Positions 21,280 to 30,101 of a stretch of 64,000 nt of DNA are shown in pieces (the stretch's first letter is position 1; the number at the start of each line of letters is the position of its first letter). The position numbers and the translations under genes were made by a program. A model generated the notes under the pieces. The model worked only from the letters and a program-made list of their open reading frames with translations. It was not told where the DNA came from and searched no databases. Origin of the DNA: an uncultured Paracoccaceae bacterium (GTDB lineage Bacteria; Pseudomonadota; Alphaproteobacteria; Rhodobacterales; Rhodobacteraceae); contig CANMKS010000001.1 of NCBI GenBank assembly GCA_947498645.1, forward strand, positions 1,898,032 through 1,962,031. The letters are read 5' to 3'.

Positions 21280-21324
21280 TCACCGCTTGCCGACCTTGGC
21301 TGCTGCGCATAGGAATAGCAGCGT

Positions 21325-21410
21325 GCCCGCGTGGTGGAATGGTAGACATCGGAGACTTAAAATCTCTTGGCCGCAAGGCCGTGCCGGTTCGAGTCCGGCC
21401 GCGGGCACCA
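21325..21410 (+). tRNA. tRNA-Leu (anticodon UAA)
   Basis: The acceptor arms GCCCGCG (21325-21331) and CGCGGGC (21400-21406) pair perfectly, followed by A and an encoded CCA. The T arm reads CCGGTTCGAGTCCGG. The anticodon loop is CTTAAAA with TAA at 21358-21360, and a long variable arm (TTGGCCGCAAGGCC) marks a class II tRNA. All are as expected for tRNA-Leu reading UUA. Confidence 0.95.
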
Positions 21411-21611
21411 TTCTTGGAGTTCTGGTGTTAGTCCGGTGGCTGCGATTTGGGCTCCCGCCTTTGTGCGGTTTGCGCGCCTGTCGCCGATGCCACCAAAGCA
21501 AGTCAGCAACATGATCTAGCCGCCCAAAACAGCCGCAGCACTGCCGGTTCACCCACCCTTATGCGCATGTCCTAAGGCAATGCGCGTAAAATTCTTGCGT
21601 CTGTGTCAAAA

Positions 21612-21630
21612 TGTATACAACATGTATACA
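21612..21630. promoter_or_regulatory. candidate GntR operator
   Basis: Two copies of the self-palindromic octamer TGTATACA (21612-21619 and 21623-21630) are separated by three bases, 15 bases before the GntR start. GntR regulators often bind TGTATACA-like half sites, so autoregulation of the operon is likely. Confidence 0.5.
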
Positions 21631-21644
21631 GATTGGATACTCTG

Positions 21645-22349
21645 ATGAAACGATTCTCAAAAGACGCATGCCTGGACGATCTCAAACGACGCATTCTCTC
21701 GACAGAGTTGGTGCCCGGTTCAGATCTTGATGAGGTCAGCCTGACCGAACAATACGGCATGTCACGCACCCCGCTGCGCGAGGTGCTCCAGCGCCTGATA
21801 GGGGAAGGTTATGCCGCGCGCGCACACAATCGCGGCGCAAAGGTGGCGTCGATGGATGTCGCCGTTATGCGCACCTTCTTTCAGACAGCCCCTTTGATTT
21901 ATGCCAATATCTCGCGGCTGGCGGCGGAAACCCGGACGAGTGGCCAGTTGGATGACCTCAAGGCGGCGCAGCTGACCTTTGCAAAGGCTGCAAAGGCGAA
22001 CCAAAGCGAAGCGGCAGCGCTGGCCAACCACCGGTTTCACGCCATCATCGGCGACATGGCCCAGAATGCCTATCTTGAGGCCGCGCTGTCGCGCTTGCTC
22101 ATTGATCACACGCGGCTCAGCCAGACTTTTTATAGTCCATCGTCCCCTGCTGAAACCGATCTGGTGCGCAAGGCGATTGACCAGCACGAGGCATTGATCA
22201 CAGCGATCGAAGCGCGCGAGGGCGCGTTGGCCATCGAACTGACCATCCAGCACTGGGATCTCAGCCGCGATCAGATGGAACGCTATGTGCGTCCTGATCC
22301 GCTTCCGGTCAATGTGATTTCTCTCAAGGACAACAGCCATGCAGTTTGA
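21645..22349 (+). CDS. GntR-family transcriptional regulator
   Basis: A 234-residue GntR protein. The N-terminal winged helix spans about residues 10-75 (LKRRILSTELVPGSDLDEVSLTEQYGMSRTPLREVLQRL in parts) and is followed by an all-helical FCD-type effector domain with the metal-binding pattern around FHAIIGD and AIDQHEALI. The ATG at 21645 is preferred to an upstream GTG because the latter would place the repeated TGTATACA operator inside the coding region. The end overlaps the DHDPS-family gene by 11 bases, so it is the first gene of the catabolic operon it probably controls. Confidence 0.85.
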   Translation: MKRFSKDACLDDLKRRILSTELVPGSDLDEVSLTEQYGMSRTPLREVLQRLIGEGYAARAHNRGAKVASMDVAVMRTFFQTAPLIYANISRLAAETRTSGQLDDLKAAQLTFAKAAKANQSEAAALANHRFHAIIGDMAQNAYLEAALSRLLIDHTRLSQTFYSPSSPAETDLVRKAIDQHEALITAIEAREGALAIELTIQHWDLSRDQMERYVRPDPLPVNVISLKDNSHAV

Positions 22350-23247
22350 AGGCATCTATACCCCCATCGTCACGCCCTATCATGACGATTTTTCACTGAA
22401 CGAGGCGGCACTTGCGCAGACCGTTGAGCATCTGATCACGTCAGGTGTGCATGGGATCATCGTGGCCGGCTCAACCGGTGAGTACTACGCGCAGACCGCA
22501 GAGGAGCGGATTGCGATGATGACCACAGCAAAGGCGATGATTGGTGGGCGTGTGCCAATGATTGTCGGCACTGGTGCCATCCGCACCGAAGACAGTGTGA
22601 TGTTTGCCAAAGCAGCAAAGGACGCGGGTGCAGATGCGCTATTGGTGGCAACGCCGCCCTATGCCTACCCCACAGGGCGCGAGATCGCCTTGCATGCCCT
22701 GGCCGTGGATCGCGCCGCAAACCTGCCTGTGATGCTTTATAATTATCCGGGGCGCATGTCGGTGAATATGGACGAGGAATGCCTTGATCGTTTGGGCCGC
22801 AGTCCAAATTTTTGCGCCATCAAGGAAAGCTCGGGCGATGTGAACCGCCTGCATATGATGGCCCGCGACTATCCGCATATCGCGTTGTCCTGCGGGATGG
22901 ATGATCAGGCGCTTGAATTCTTTGCCTGGGGCGCGCGTTCCTGGGTCTGTGCAGGGTCCAATTTTGCGCCCGAGGCTCATATCGCACTTTATCAGGCCTG
23001 CGCTGTTGAGGGTGATTTTACCAAAGGCCGCGCCATTATGTCCGCGATGTTGCCGTTGATGCGTGTGCTCGAACAGGGCGGGAAATTTGTGCAATGCATC
23101 AAATATGGCCTTACCCTGCGCGGGATTGATGCCGGGCCACCACGCAAGCCGCTGCAACCGCTCAACAAGGATGACAAACGCGCCTTGGCCGAAGTGATCC
23201 GCACCATGAATACGGCTATCTCCAACATGACGGGGCAAAAGATATGA
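22339..23247 (+). CDS. DHDPS-family lyase or deaminase
   Basis: A 302-residue TIM-barrel protein of the dihydrodipicolinate synthase superfamily. It has the substrate loop GSTGEYYAQT near residue 44, the Tyr of LYNYPGRMS near 135 and the Schiff-base Lys in CAIKESSGD near 163. Members split sugar acids or amino-acid keto forms, or deaminate pyrroline-4-hydroxy-2-carboxylate. The neighbour ALDH, FAD oxidoreductase and methyltransferase make a pyrroline-hydroxycarboxylate deaminase (LhpC/HpbG-like) a good inference, not a proof. Alternatives are a keto-deoxy sugar acid dehydratase or a lyase of the NanA type. It overlaps the ALDH gene by four bases. Confidence 0.75.
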   Translation: MQFEGIYTPIVTPYHDDFSLNEAALAQTVEHLITSGVHGIIVAGSTGEYYAQTAEERIAMMTTAKAMIGGRVPMIVGTGAIRTEDSVMFAKAAKDAGADALLVATPPYAYPTGREIALHALAVDRAANLPVMLYNYPGRMSVNMDEECLDRLGRSPNFCAIKESSGDVNRLHMMARDYPHIALSCGMDDQALEFFAWGARSWVCAGSNFAPEAHIALYQACAVEGDFTKGRAIMSAMLPLMRVLEQGGKFVQCIKYGLTLRGIDAGPPRKPLQPLNKDDKRALAEVIRTMNTAISNMTGQKI

Positions 23248-24716
23248 CTGACCTTCTGACACATGCCGAATATCAGGCGATCGCAGCAGCGCTCGACTTG
23301 CCGCGCAGCCCGTTTATCGACGGCAAATACCGCGCTGGAAACGGCCCGATGATGGCCACCACAAACCCCGCGACAGGTGATGAAATTGCGCAAATCTCTT
23401 GTGCTGACGCCGCAGATGTTGATCTGGCTGTCGCCAAGGCCCGCGAGGCCTTTGATCAGGGGCATTGGTCAAAGCTGGACCCTGACGCCCGCAAGGATGT
23501 GCTGATCCGCCTGAGCAAGCTGATCACCCGGAACCGGCGCGAACTGGCGGTGATGGAAAGCATCGAGAGCGGCAAGCCGATTGCCGATTGCGAGCAGATT
23601 GACCTGCCCGAGACGATCCACTGCATCAAATGGCACGCCGAAGCTGCCGACAAGATCTACGATCAAACAGCCCCCACCGGCGACGGGGCCATGGCCATGA
23701 TCGTGCGCGAACCCATTGGCGTTGTCGCCGCCGTGTTGCCATGGAACTTCCCGTTGATGATGTTGGCGTGGAAAATCGGCCCAGCCCTTGCGGCGGGCTG
23801 TTCAGTGATCGTGAAACCGGCAGAGCAGACCAGCCTGACCGCACTGCGGGTGGCCGAGCTTGCCGCTGAAGCGGGTATCCCGCGCGGTGTCTTGCAGGTC
23901 TTGCCGGGGGATGGCCCTTCTGTGGGTGAACCTTTGGGCCGTCATATGGACGTGGATATGGTCAGCTTTACCGGCTCGACTGAAACCGGGCGCCATTTCC
24001 TGCGCTATGCGGCCGACAGCAACCTCAAGAAAGTGGTGCTGGAATGCGGCGGCAAGAACCCGGCGGTGGTCTTTGACGATGCTGAGAACCTCGACCATGT
24101 GGCAGGCCATGTGGTGAATGCGGCATTCTGGAATGCCGGGCAGAACTGCTCTGCAACGTCGCGCCTGATTGTCCACAAAGCTGTCAAAGCGGCATTGATG
24201 GAGAAGATCGAGGCGCATCTGCGCAATTGGAAAACCGGCGATCCGCTGGACCCTGCAAACCACATCGGCGCGCTGATTGATCAGGGCCATTGCGCCAAGG
24301 TGCGCGGCTATCTTGATCGCAGCGACGACAGCCCCTTTGTGGCGCCAGTTGTGATCGAGATGGCGGCGGGTGATGTGCGCGCGCGCGAAGAAATCTTCGG
24401 CCCGGTTCTGGGTGTGATCGAAGTGGCCAGCAATGATGAGGCTGTGCAGGTCGCCAATGACACCGACTATGGGCTGGCCGCGTCGATATTCTCTGCCGGT
24501 GGGCGCAGCGCCATGCGGGCCGCGCGCGATATCCGGGCAGGCACGGTAACAATCAACTGTTACGGTGAAGGCAATATGGCCACGCCCTTTGGCGGCTACA
24601 AGCAATCGGGCTTTGGCGGGCGTGACAATGGGCTGCACGCCCACGATCAATATACCGAGCTCAAGACAATCTGGTTGGACCTGAGCGATCCCGCCGACGG
24701 GGACAACGTATCATGA
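23244..24716 (+). CDS. aldehyde dehydrogenase
   Basis: A 490-residue NAD(P)-dependent aldehyde dehydrogenase. Standard motifs are PWNFPLMMLAWKIGPALAAG, SFTGSTETGRHFL (nucleotide binding), LECGGKNPAVVF with the general-base Glu near residue 263, and the catalytic Cys in WNAGQNCSA near 297. The C-terminal GGYKQSGFGG is also present. Beside a DHDPS-family enzyme it could be an alpha-ketoglutarate semialdehyde dehydrogenase, which would close the route at alpha-ketoglutarate; a betaine-aldehyde type is the alternative. The gene overlaps both neighbours by four bases (ATGA), so the three are tightly coupled. Confidence 0.88.
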   Translation: MTDLLTHAEYQAIAAALDLPRSPFIDGKYRAGNGPMMATTNPATGDEIAQISCADAADVDLAVAKAREAFDQGHWSKLDPDARKDVLIRLSKLITRNRRELAVMESIESGKPIADCEQIDLPETIHCIKWHAEAADKIYDQTAPTGDGAMAMIVREPIGVVAAVLPWNFPLMMLAWKIGPALAAGCSVIVKPAEQTSLTALRVAELAAEAGIPRGVLQVLPGDGPSVGEPLGRHMDVDMVSFTGSTETGRHFLRYAADSNLKKVVLECGGKNPAVVFDDAENLDHVAGHVVNAAFWNAGQNCSATSRLIVHKAVKAALMEKIEAHLRNWKTGDPLDPANHIGALIDQGHCAKVRGYLDRSDDSPFVAPVVIEMAAGDVRAREEIFGPVLGVIEVASNDEAVQVANDTDYGLAASIFSAGGRSAMRAARDIRAGTVTINCYGEGNMATPFGGYKQSGFGGRDNGLHAHDQYTELKTIWLDLSDPADGDNVS

Positions 24717-26263
24717 GCGTTGATGCCGTTGGCTCGGTGCGTCGCGGGCGCGGTGCGCGCAAGGCGATCCGCCAGACGCGCGATGTGACGATGTTGCCTG
24801 CGTTGAAAAGGCGCTTGCCCCTGACGGAACCCATGACGCCCGAGCAGGTCGAAAAAATCGACGCGGCTTCTATGGATATTCTGGAAAATGTTGGCGTTCA
24901 GTTCCGCGACCCGATTGCCTTGGCCGATTGGAAACGGGCCGGGGCCAAGGTGGACGGCGAGATGGTTTTTCTGGACCGGGCGCTGGTCCGCGAATTGATC
25001 GCAACCATCCCCGAAACATTCACCTATCACGCCCGCAACCCGGCCAATAATCTGCCCTTTGGCAAGGATCACAGCATCTTTGTGCCGATGACGGGGGCGC
25101 CGTTCCTGCGTGACCTCGAAGATCAGCGGCGCAATCCAACGCTTGATGATCTGGCGAATTTCCACAAGCTCAGCCATATGCTGCCCGCGATCCATTCGTC
25201 AGCGCATCATATCGTGGAACCTTACGACCACCCGATCAGCCAAAGGCATCTGCGGATCACCTATTCGTCGATGAAGCACTCCGACAAGACCTTCATGGGC
25301 ATGACGACCAGCCCCAAAAACGCGGAAGATGTGATCGAAATGTGCGCGATCCTCTTTGGTGACGATTTCATCGACACCCATCCCGTCGTCACCGGGAACT
25401 GCAACGGAAACTCGCCGCTTGTCTGGGATGAGACGATGCTGGGGGCGATGCGCGCGTTCTGCCGCCGCAACCAGCCTGTCTTGTGTTCTCCCTTCGTTTT
25501 GGGTGGGGCCAATACACCCGCCTCAACGGCGGCCACGGTGGCGCAACTTAATGCCGAAGCACTCAGCGCTTTGGCCTATACTCAGGTCATCAAGCCAGGG
25601 TGCCCGGCGATCTACGGTCACTACCTCAGCACCGTGTCTATGAAATCCGGCGCGCCGATGGCGGGCACGCCAGAGATCAGCCTGATGAACTTTATGATTG
25701 GTCAGATGGCACGGTTCTATGGTGTGCCATGGCGGACCTCCAACACGCTTGGCGGGGCCAAGACGTTTGACGCGCAGGCGGGTTATGAATCCGCGATGAC
25801 CCTGAACGCGGTGCTCATGGCGGGCGCCAATTACATCTGGCACAGCGCAGGCTGGAACGAAGCAGGGATGCACTGTTCAACCGCCAAGTTCATCGTCGAT
25901 GCCGAGATGTGCGCGATGGGCTATCGGATGGCCGAGGGCATCAATTGGGACGACTTTGACGAAGCCATCGCCGCCGTGCCAGACATTGGCCCCGGCGGGC
26001 ATTATCTGGGCCATGCCCATACGCTGGAGCACTTCCAGAAGGCGTTCTTCATGCCCGAGATGTTTGACAACAACTCTATCGAGCAGTGGCAGGCCGAAGG
26101 CGGCATCGAGATTACCGAGCGGGCCCTGATCCGCGCCAAGGCCATGCTCGATGAATATGAGGAACCCAAGCTGGATGAAGGCGTCAATGAGGCGCTGCTG
26201 GATTATATTGCCCGTCGCGAGGCTGAAATTCCCGCCGCTGATGCGCTGAATCAGGACAATTAA
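24713..26263 (+). CDS. MttB-family corrinoid-type methyltransferase, no pyrrolysine
   Basis: A 516-residue member of the trimethylamine methyltransferase (MttB) superfamily. Recognisable segments are MTGAPFLRDLEDQRRNP, FMGMTTSPKNAED, NCNGNSPLVWDETM, SPFVLGGANTPAS and NTLGGAKTFDAQAGYESA. There is no in-frame amber codon, so it is the non-pyrrolysine kind, whose studied members (MtgB, MtpB, MtcB) demethylate glycine betaine, proline betaine or carnitine to a corrinoid protein. No MttC-like corrinoid protein or methylcorrinoid:tetrahydrofolate methyltransferase lies within the window. It sits in an operon with an FAD oxidoreductase and an amino-acid ABC importer, which suggests a quaternary amino acid as substrate. 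Confidence 0.85.
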   Translation: MSVDAVGSVRRGRGARKAIRQTRDVTMLPALKRRLPLTEPMTPEQVEKIDAASMDILENVGVQFRDPIALADWKRAGAKVDGEMVFLDRALVRELIATIPETFTYHARNPANNLPFGKDHSIFVPMTGAPFLRDLEDQRRNPTLDDLANFHKLSHMLPAIHSSAHHIVEPYDHPISQRHLRITYSSMKHSDKTFMGMTTSPKNAEDVIEMCAILFGDDFIDTHPVVTGNCNGNSPLVWDETMLGAMRAFCRRNQPVLCSPFVLGGANTPASTAATVAQLNAEALSALAYTQVIKPGCPAIYGHYLSTVSMKSGAPMAGTPEISLMNFMIGQMARFYGVPWRTSNTLGGAKTFDAQAGYESAMTLNAVLMAGANYIWHSAGWNEAGMHCSTAKFIVDAEMCAMGYRMAEGINWDDFDEAIAAVPDIGPGGHYLGHAHTLEHFQKAFFMPEMFDNNSIEQWQAEGGIEITERALIRAKAMLDEYEEPKLDEGVNEALLDYIARREAEIPAADALNQDN

Positions 26264-26264
26264 G

Positions 26265-27596
26265 ATGAAAGCCAAGCGTTTGCCCAAAGACCCCGGCCTT
26301 GCTGGTTGGAACAGCCTATTGCCGCCTGCTGCACCGGCCACGCCGTTGCAAGACACGGTCACGGCAGATTGGCTTGTCATTGGCGCGGGATTTGCCGGGC
26401 TTGCCGCCGCCCACCGTTTGTCAAAGCTCGCGCCCGGAGCCCGGATTGTGGTGCTGGATGCCGTGCGCGTGGGCGAGGGGCCAGCGGGGCGCAATTCTGG
26501 CTTTATGATTGATTTGCCGCATGATTTGGCCAGCGCCGACTATGGCGGGCAGCTAGAGCATGACCGGGCGCAGACAGAAGACAACCGCCGTGGCATTTCC
26601 TATGCCCGCCAGATGGCCGAAGAATATGAGCTGGACCCCGAAGCCTTCGTGCAATCGGGCAAAATCAATGGGGCGGCAACCGAAAAGGGGCTCGCGCACA
26701 ATGAAAGCTATGCCAAGCACCTTGCGGCCATGGGTGAAGCGCATGACCTGCTGAGCCAGCAGCAAATGCAGCGGATTACCGGCACTGATTACTACAGGGG
26801 CGGCCTTTTCACCCCCGGCACGGCCGTCATCCAACCGGCCCGCTTTGTGCGTGGCGTGGCGGCAGGGCTGCGTTCGAACCGGGTTTCCATATATGAAAAC
26901 AGCCCCGTTCAGGAGCTGAAGCGCGATGGCGAGTGGGTGGTCACCACACCCACGGGCAAAGTGACGGCCCCAAAGGTTATCATGGCCGTGAACGGGCATT
27001 TGGCCAGCTTTGGATATCTGGCCAACCGGCTGATGCATGTCTTTACCTATGCCTCGATGACGCGCGCGCTGACGGACAGTGAAGTCGTACGTCTGGGCGG
27101 TGATCCGATCTGGGGTATCACGCCTGCGGATCCGCTGGGCACAACCGTCCGGCGCATCAGCGGGACCGGCGGCGACAGGATCGTGATCCGCAACCGCTTT
27201 ACCTTTGATCCTTCCATGGAGGTGTCCGACAAACGCATCGCGCGCATCGGACGAGACCATGATGCTGCATTTGCTGCGCGTTTCCCGATGCTCGATGGGG
27301 TCGAAATGGCATATCGCTGGGGCGGACGGCTTTGTTTGAGCCGCAACAACGTGCAGGTGATACAAGAACTGGAACCGGGGCTATATGCTGCGTGCTGTCA
27401 GAACGGCCTTGGCACCGCCAAAGGCACTTTTGCTGGGGTGACAGCGGCGGAGCTGGCAATGGGCGTGACCTCACCGGGGTTGGACCGTGCGCTGAAGGCC
27501 GATCAGCCAAGCCGCCTGCCACCGCACCCGATTTCTACGATTGGCGCGAACCTGCATATCAAGCTGAACGAACACCGTGCAGGTGGCGAGCTTTGA
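26265..27596 (+). CDS. FAD-dependent amino-acid oxidoreductase (DAO family)
   Basis: A 443-residue flavoprotein of the D-amino-acid oxidase fold. The dinucleotide motif is WLVIGAGFAGLAAAHRL near residues 36-52, with an acidic end to the second strand (VVLDA). Other family pieces are GRNSGFMIDLPHD and the C-terminal GLGTAKGTFAG that closes over the flavin. The family oxidises secondary or tertiary amines such as sarcosine, gamma-glutamylputrescine or D-hydroxyproline. In this operon an N-methyl or cyclic amino acid left after demethylation is a likely substrate. One base separates it from the MttB-like gene. Confidence 0.8.
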   Translation: MKAKRLPKDPGLAGWNSLLPPAAPATPLQDTVTADWLVIGAGFAGLAAAHRLSKLAPGARIVVLDAVRVGEGPAGRNSGFMIDLPHDLASADYGGQLEHDRAQTEDNRRGISYARQMAEEYELDPEAFVQSGKINGAATEKGLAHNESYAKHLAAMGEAHDLLSQQQMQRITGTDYYRGGLFTPGTAVIQPARFVRGVAAGLRSNRVSIYENSPVQELKRDGEWVVTTPTGKVTAPKVIMAVNGHLASFGYLANRLMHVFTYASMTRALTDSEVVRLGGDPIWGITPADPLGTTVRRISGTGGDRIVIRNRFTFDPSMEVSDKRIARIGRDHDAAFAARFPMLDGVEMAYRWGGRLCLSRNNVQVIQELEPGLYAACCQNGLGTAKGTFAGVTAAELAMGVTSPGLDRALKADQPSRLPPHPISTIGANLHIKLNEHRAGGEL

Positions 27597-27697
27597 TTGC
27601 ATGGGGTGGCACCGGCGTTCCATCGTATCGTGCTGGACACCTTTGGCATGCGCTACTACGCTTTGGCCAAAATGTTTCCAACAGAAGGTTTGATGAT

Positions 27698-28513
27698 ATG
27701 TTCAAGATGCTCTCTGCCGGCGCTGTCGCGCTTGCGCTGATGTCAACGACAGCTGTTGCTGGTGGCCATTGTGCGGCGGGAAAAACGCTCACCGAAGGCA
27801 AACTCACAATCGCGACGGGCAATCCGGCTTACTACCCTTGGGTCATGGACGATGCACCCGAAAGCGGGCAGGGGTTCGAAGCGGCAGTGGCCTATGCGGT
27901 TGCCGCAGAAATGGGATTTGCGGCTGAGGATGTGATCTGGGTCCGGTCATCCTTTGATGAGGCGATCCAACCCGGCGCCAAGAACTTTGACGTTAACATG
28001 CAGCAGTACTCGATCACACCAGAGCGTGAGGAAGTTGTTGATTTTTCTATGCCCTATTACACAGCACCCATGGCTGTGCTGGTCAGCCCAGGTGCGGTCG
28101 ACACGGAAGCAACGCTTGATGCCTTGCGCGAATTGCAATGGGGGGCCGTTGGGACAACCACTGCTGTGCCGAAGCTGGCCAGCGTGATCCAACCCAGCAA
28201 TGACCCGCTGCTCTATGGCGACAATGCAGATGTGAACGCAGCGATGAGTGCCAATCAGATTGATGCGGCCTTGTTCGACCTGCCCACGGCACTTTTCCTG
28301 AGCGCTGTGATGATCGAAGGGTCAAAGGTGATCGGTCAGTTCGCACCGGATGCCAGCGACAACCCCGATCAATTCGGCATGTTGATGGAAGACGGCAACC
28401 CGCTGAAGGCCTGCGTTGACGAAGCGCTGGCTGCCCTGTCCGAAAGCGGCGAGCTGGCCGCGATCGAGGCCGAATGGCTTCAGGACACCACCGGTGTTCC
28501 ACTGATCAAATAA
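27698..28513 (+). CDS. amino-acid ABC transporter substrate-binding protein
   Basis: A 271-residue periplasmic binding protein of the polar amino-acid type (SBP_bac_3). The Sec signal (FKMLSAGAVALALMSTTAVAGG) is cleaved near residue 22. The mature protein starts with LTEGKLTIATGNPAYYPWVMDD, and the hinge elements EREEVVDFSMPYYTAP and GTTTAVPKLASV follow. The ATG at 27698 is preceded by AGAAGG; the frame is open upstream but without a good start. It feeds the permease and ATPase directly downstream. The ligand should be the operon's substrate. Confidence 0.85.
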   Translation: MFKMLSAGAVALALMSTTAVAGGHCAAGKTLTEGKLTIATGNPAYYPWVMDDAPESGQGFEAAVAYAVAAEMGFAAEDVIWVRSSFDEAIQPGAKNFDVNMQQYSITPEREEVVDFSMPYYTAPMAVLVSPGAVDTEATLDALRELQWGAVGTTTAVPKLASVIQPSNDPLLYGDNADVNAAMSANQIDAALFDLPTALFLSAVMIEGSKVIGQFAPDASDNPDQFGMLMEDGNPLKACVDEALAALSESGELAAIEAEWLQDTTGVPLIK

Positions 28514-28514
28514 T

Positions 28515-29348
28515 ATGGCGCAGAAACAAGCGGCGGAGATGACCCGCCGCGAACGCTATGAGGCGCAGCAGCGCAGGCGGTCGTTGATCATCGCGGCAAC
28601 AAGCACGGCAGTTGTCGTCGCCGCAATCGTCATCTTCGTACCGATGACCCCCGGCTGGGAGCAGGTTCAAAAGAGCTTTTTCAACGGTGCGGTGCTGGCT
28701 AAATCTTTTCCCAAGCTGCTTGATGCATTCAAGATCAATGTGATGATCTTTGCGTGGTCGGCACCTGCCATTGCGGTGCTTGGCCTGCTCATCGCATTGG
28801 CGCGCGACGCCAAATCGCCCGCACTTTTCCCGCTGCGCATTTTCGGGGCGGCGTTTACGGATGTATTTCGCGGTGTGCCGGTCATCCTCACAGTCTATCT
28901 GATCGGGTTCGGCATTCCGGGGCTGGGTCTGCCGCGCCCGTGGAATTCACCCTATATCTGGGGGTCGCTGGCGCTGATCCTGACATATTCGGCCTATGTG
29001 GCCGAGATTTTCCGCTCAGGCATTGATAGTGTTCACCAAAGCCAGCGTGCGGCCGCGTCGTCATTGGGGTTGTCGGATCGGCAGGTCATGCGTGATGTGG
29101 TCCTTCCGCAGGCGATCCGCAATGTTGTGCCTTCACAGATGAACATGCTGATTGCACTGCAAAAGGATGTCTCTTTGCTGAGTTTCATCGGCCCGGTCGA
29201 GATTTTCCGTCAGGCCGGCGTGTTCAAGTCGCTGCTGGCGAATTTCACACCCTATGTCGGGGCGGCGATCATCTTTTTGATCGTGACGATCCCGGCCACA
29301 CGCTATGCCGATTATCTGATGGCGCGCCAAATGCGGGATCGCAGCTGA
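28515..29348 (+). CDS. amino-acid ABC transporter permease
   Basis: A 277-residue inner-membrane permease of the HisM/GlnP family. A basic cytoplasmic N-terminus of about 30 residues precedes about five membrane helices. The EAA loop that docks on the ATPase reads RAAASSLGLSDRQVMRDVVLPQAIR near residues 185-205. The end overlaps the ATPase start by one base (TGATG). It completes the importer of the catabolic operon. A single permease gene implies a homodimer. Confidence 0.88.
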   Translation: MAQKQAAEMTRRERYEAQQRRRSLIIAATSTAVVVAAIVIFVPMTPGWEQVQKSFFNGAVLAKSFPKLLDAFKINVMIFAWSAPAIAVLGLLIALARDAKSPALFPLRIFGAAFTDVFRGVPVILTVYLIGFGIPGLGLPRPWNSPYIWGSLALILTYSAYVAEIFRSGIDSVHQSQRAAASSLGLSDRQVMRDVVLPQAIRNVVPSQMNMLIALQKDVSLLSFIGPVEIFRQAGVFKSLLANFTPYVGAAIIFLIVTIPATRYADYLMARQMRDRS

Positions 29349-30079
29349 TGGCCAAGCTCGAATTGCGCGATGTCGTCAAACGATTCGGTGACACCACGGT
29401 TTGCGATGGGATCAATCTGGATGTTGAGGAAGGCCAGATGGTCTGTTTGATCGGGGCGTCGGGGGCGGGTAAATCAACGCTACTGCGGTGTATCAACCTG
29501 CTGGAACCGGTCGAGGAGGGAGAGATCCTGCTGGATGGTGAAGATATCGCCGTGCCGGGCCTGAACCCGCAAGGCGTGCGCGCCCGGATCGGCATGGTGT
29601 TCCAAAGTTTCAACCTGTTTCCCCATATGACTGCACTGGAAAATGCGATGCTCGCCCCGCGGCGTGTGCACGGGCTATCGCGCGCTAAGGCCCAGCCAGA
29701 CGTTGAGGCGCTGTTCACTCGGTTTGGTCTGGCTGACCGTATGCATAACTATCCTGACCAACTGTCTGGCGGTCAGCAGCAAAGGGTCGCCATTGTGCGG
29801 GCCTTGGCGATGCGCCCCGAGGTGATGTTGTTTGATGAGATTACGTCAGCCCTTGATCCGCAGTTGGTGGGTGAGGTGCTGGACGTGCTGCTTATGCTCA
29901 AGAACCAGGGTATGACGATGGTTCTTGCGACGCACGAGATGGGTTTCGCACGCGAAGCCGCCGACAAGGTTTGTTTTCTGGCTAACGGACGCATTGTGGA
30001 AGAGGGGCCGCCGGAACGGCTTTTCGGTGCGCCACAACAGGCGGCGACGCAGGCCTTCTTGGCGCGTGCATTGAAGTAA
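29348..30079 (+). CDS. amino-acid ABC transporter ATPase
   Basis: A 243-residue ATP-binding protein of the GlnQ/HisP family. Walker A is GASGAGKSTLLR, the signature is LSGGQQQRVAIVRA, Walker B is VMLFDEITSALDP and the switch His lies in VLATHEMGFAREA. It powers the importer formed with the two preceding genes and is the last gene of the operon that begins with the GntR regulator at 21645. A convergent Hint-domain gene starts 22 bases later. Confidence 0.93.
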   Translation: MAKLELRDVVKRFGDTTVCDGINLDVEEGQMVCLIGASGAGKSTLLRCINLLEPVEEGEILLDGEDIAVPGLNPQGVRARIGMVFQSFNLFPHMTALENAMLAPRRVHGLSRAKAQPDVEALFTRFGLADRMHNYPDQLSGGQQQRVAIVRALAMRPEVMLFDEITSALDPQLVGEVLDVLLMLKNQGMTMVLATHEMGFAREAADKVCFLANGRIVEEGPPERLFGAPQQAATQAFLARALK

Positions 30080-30101
30080 TCAGGCTGCTGCGCGGCAGCG
30101 G

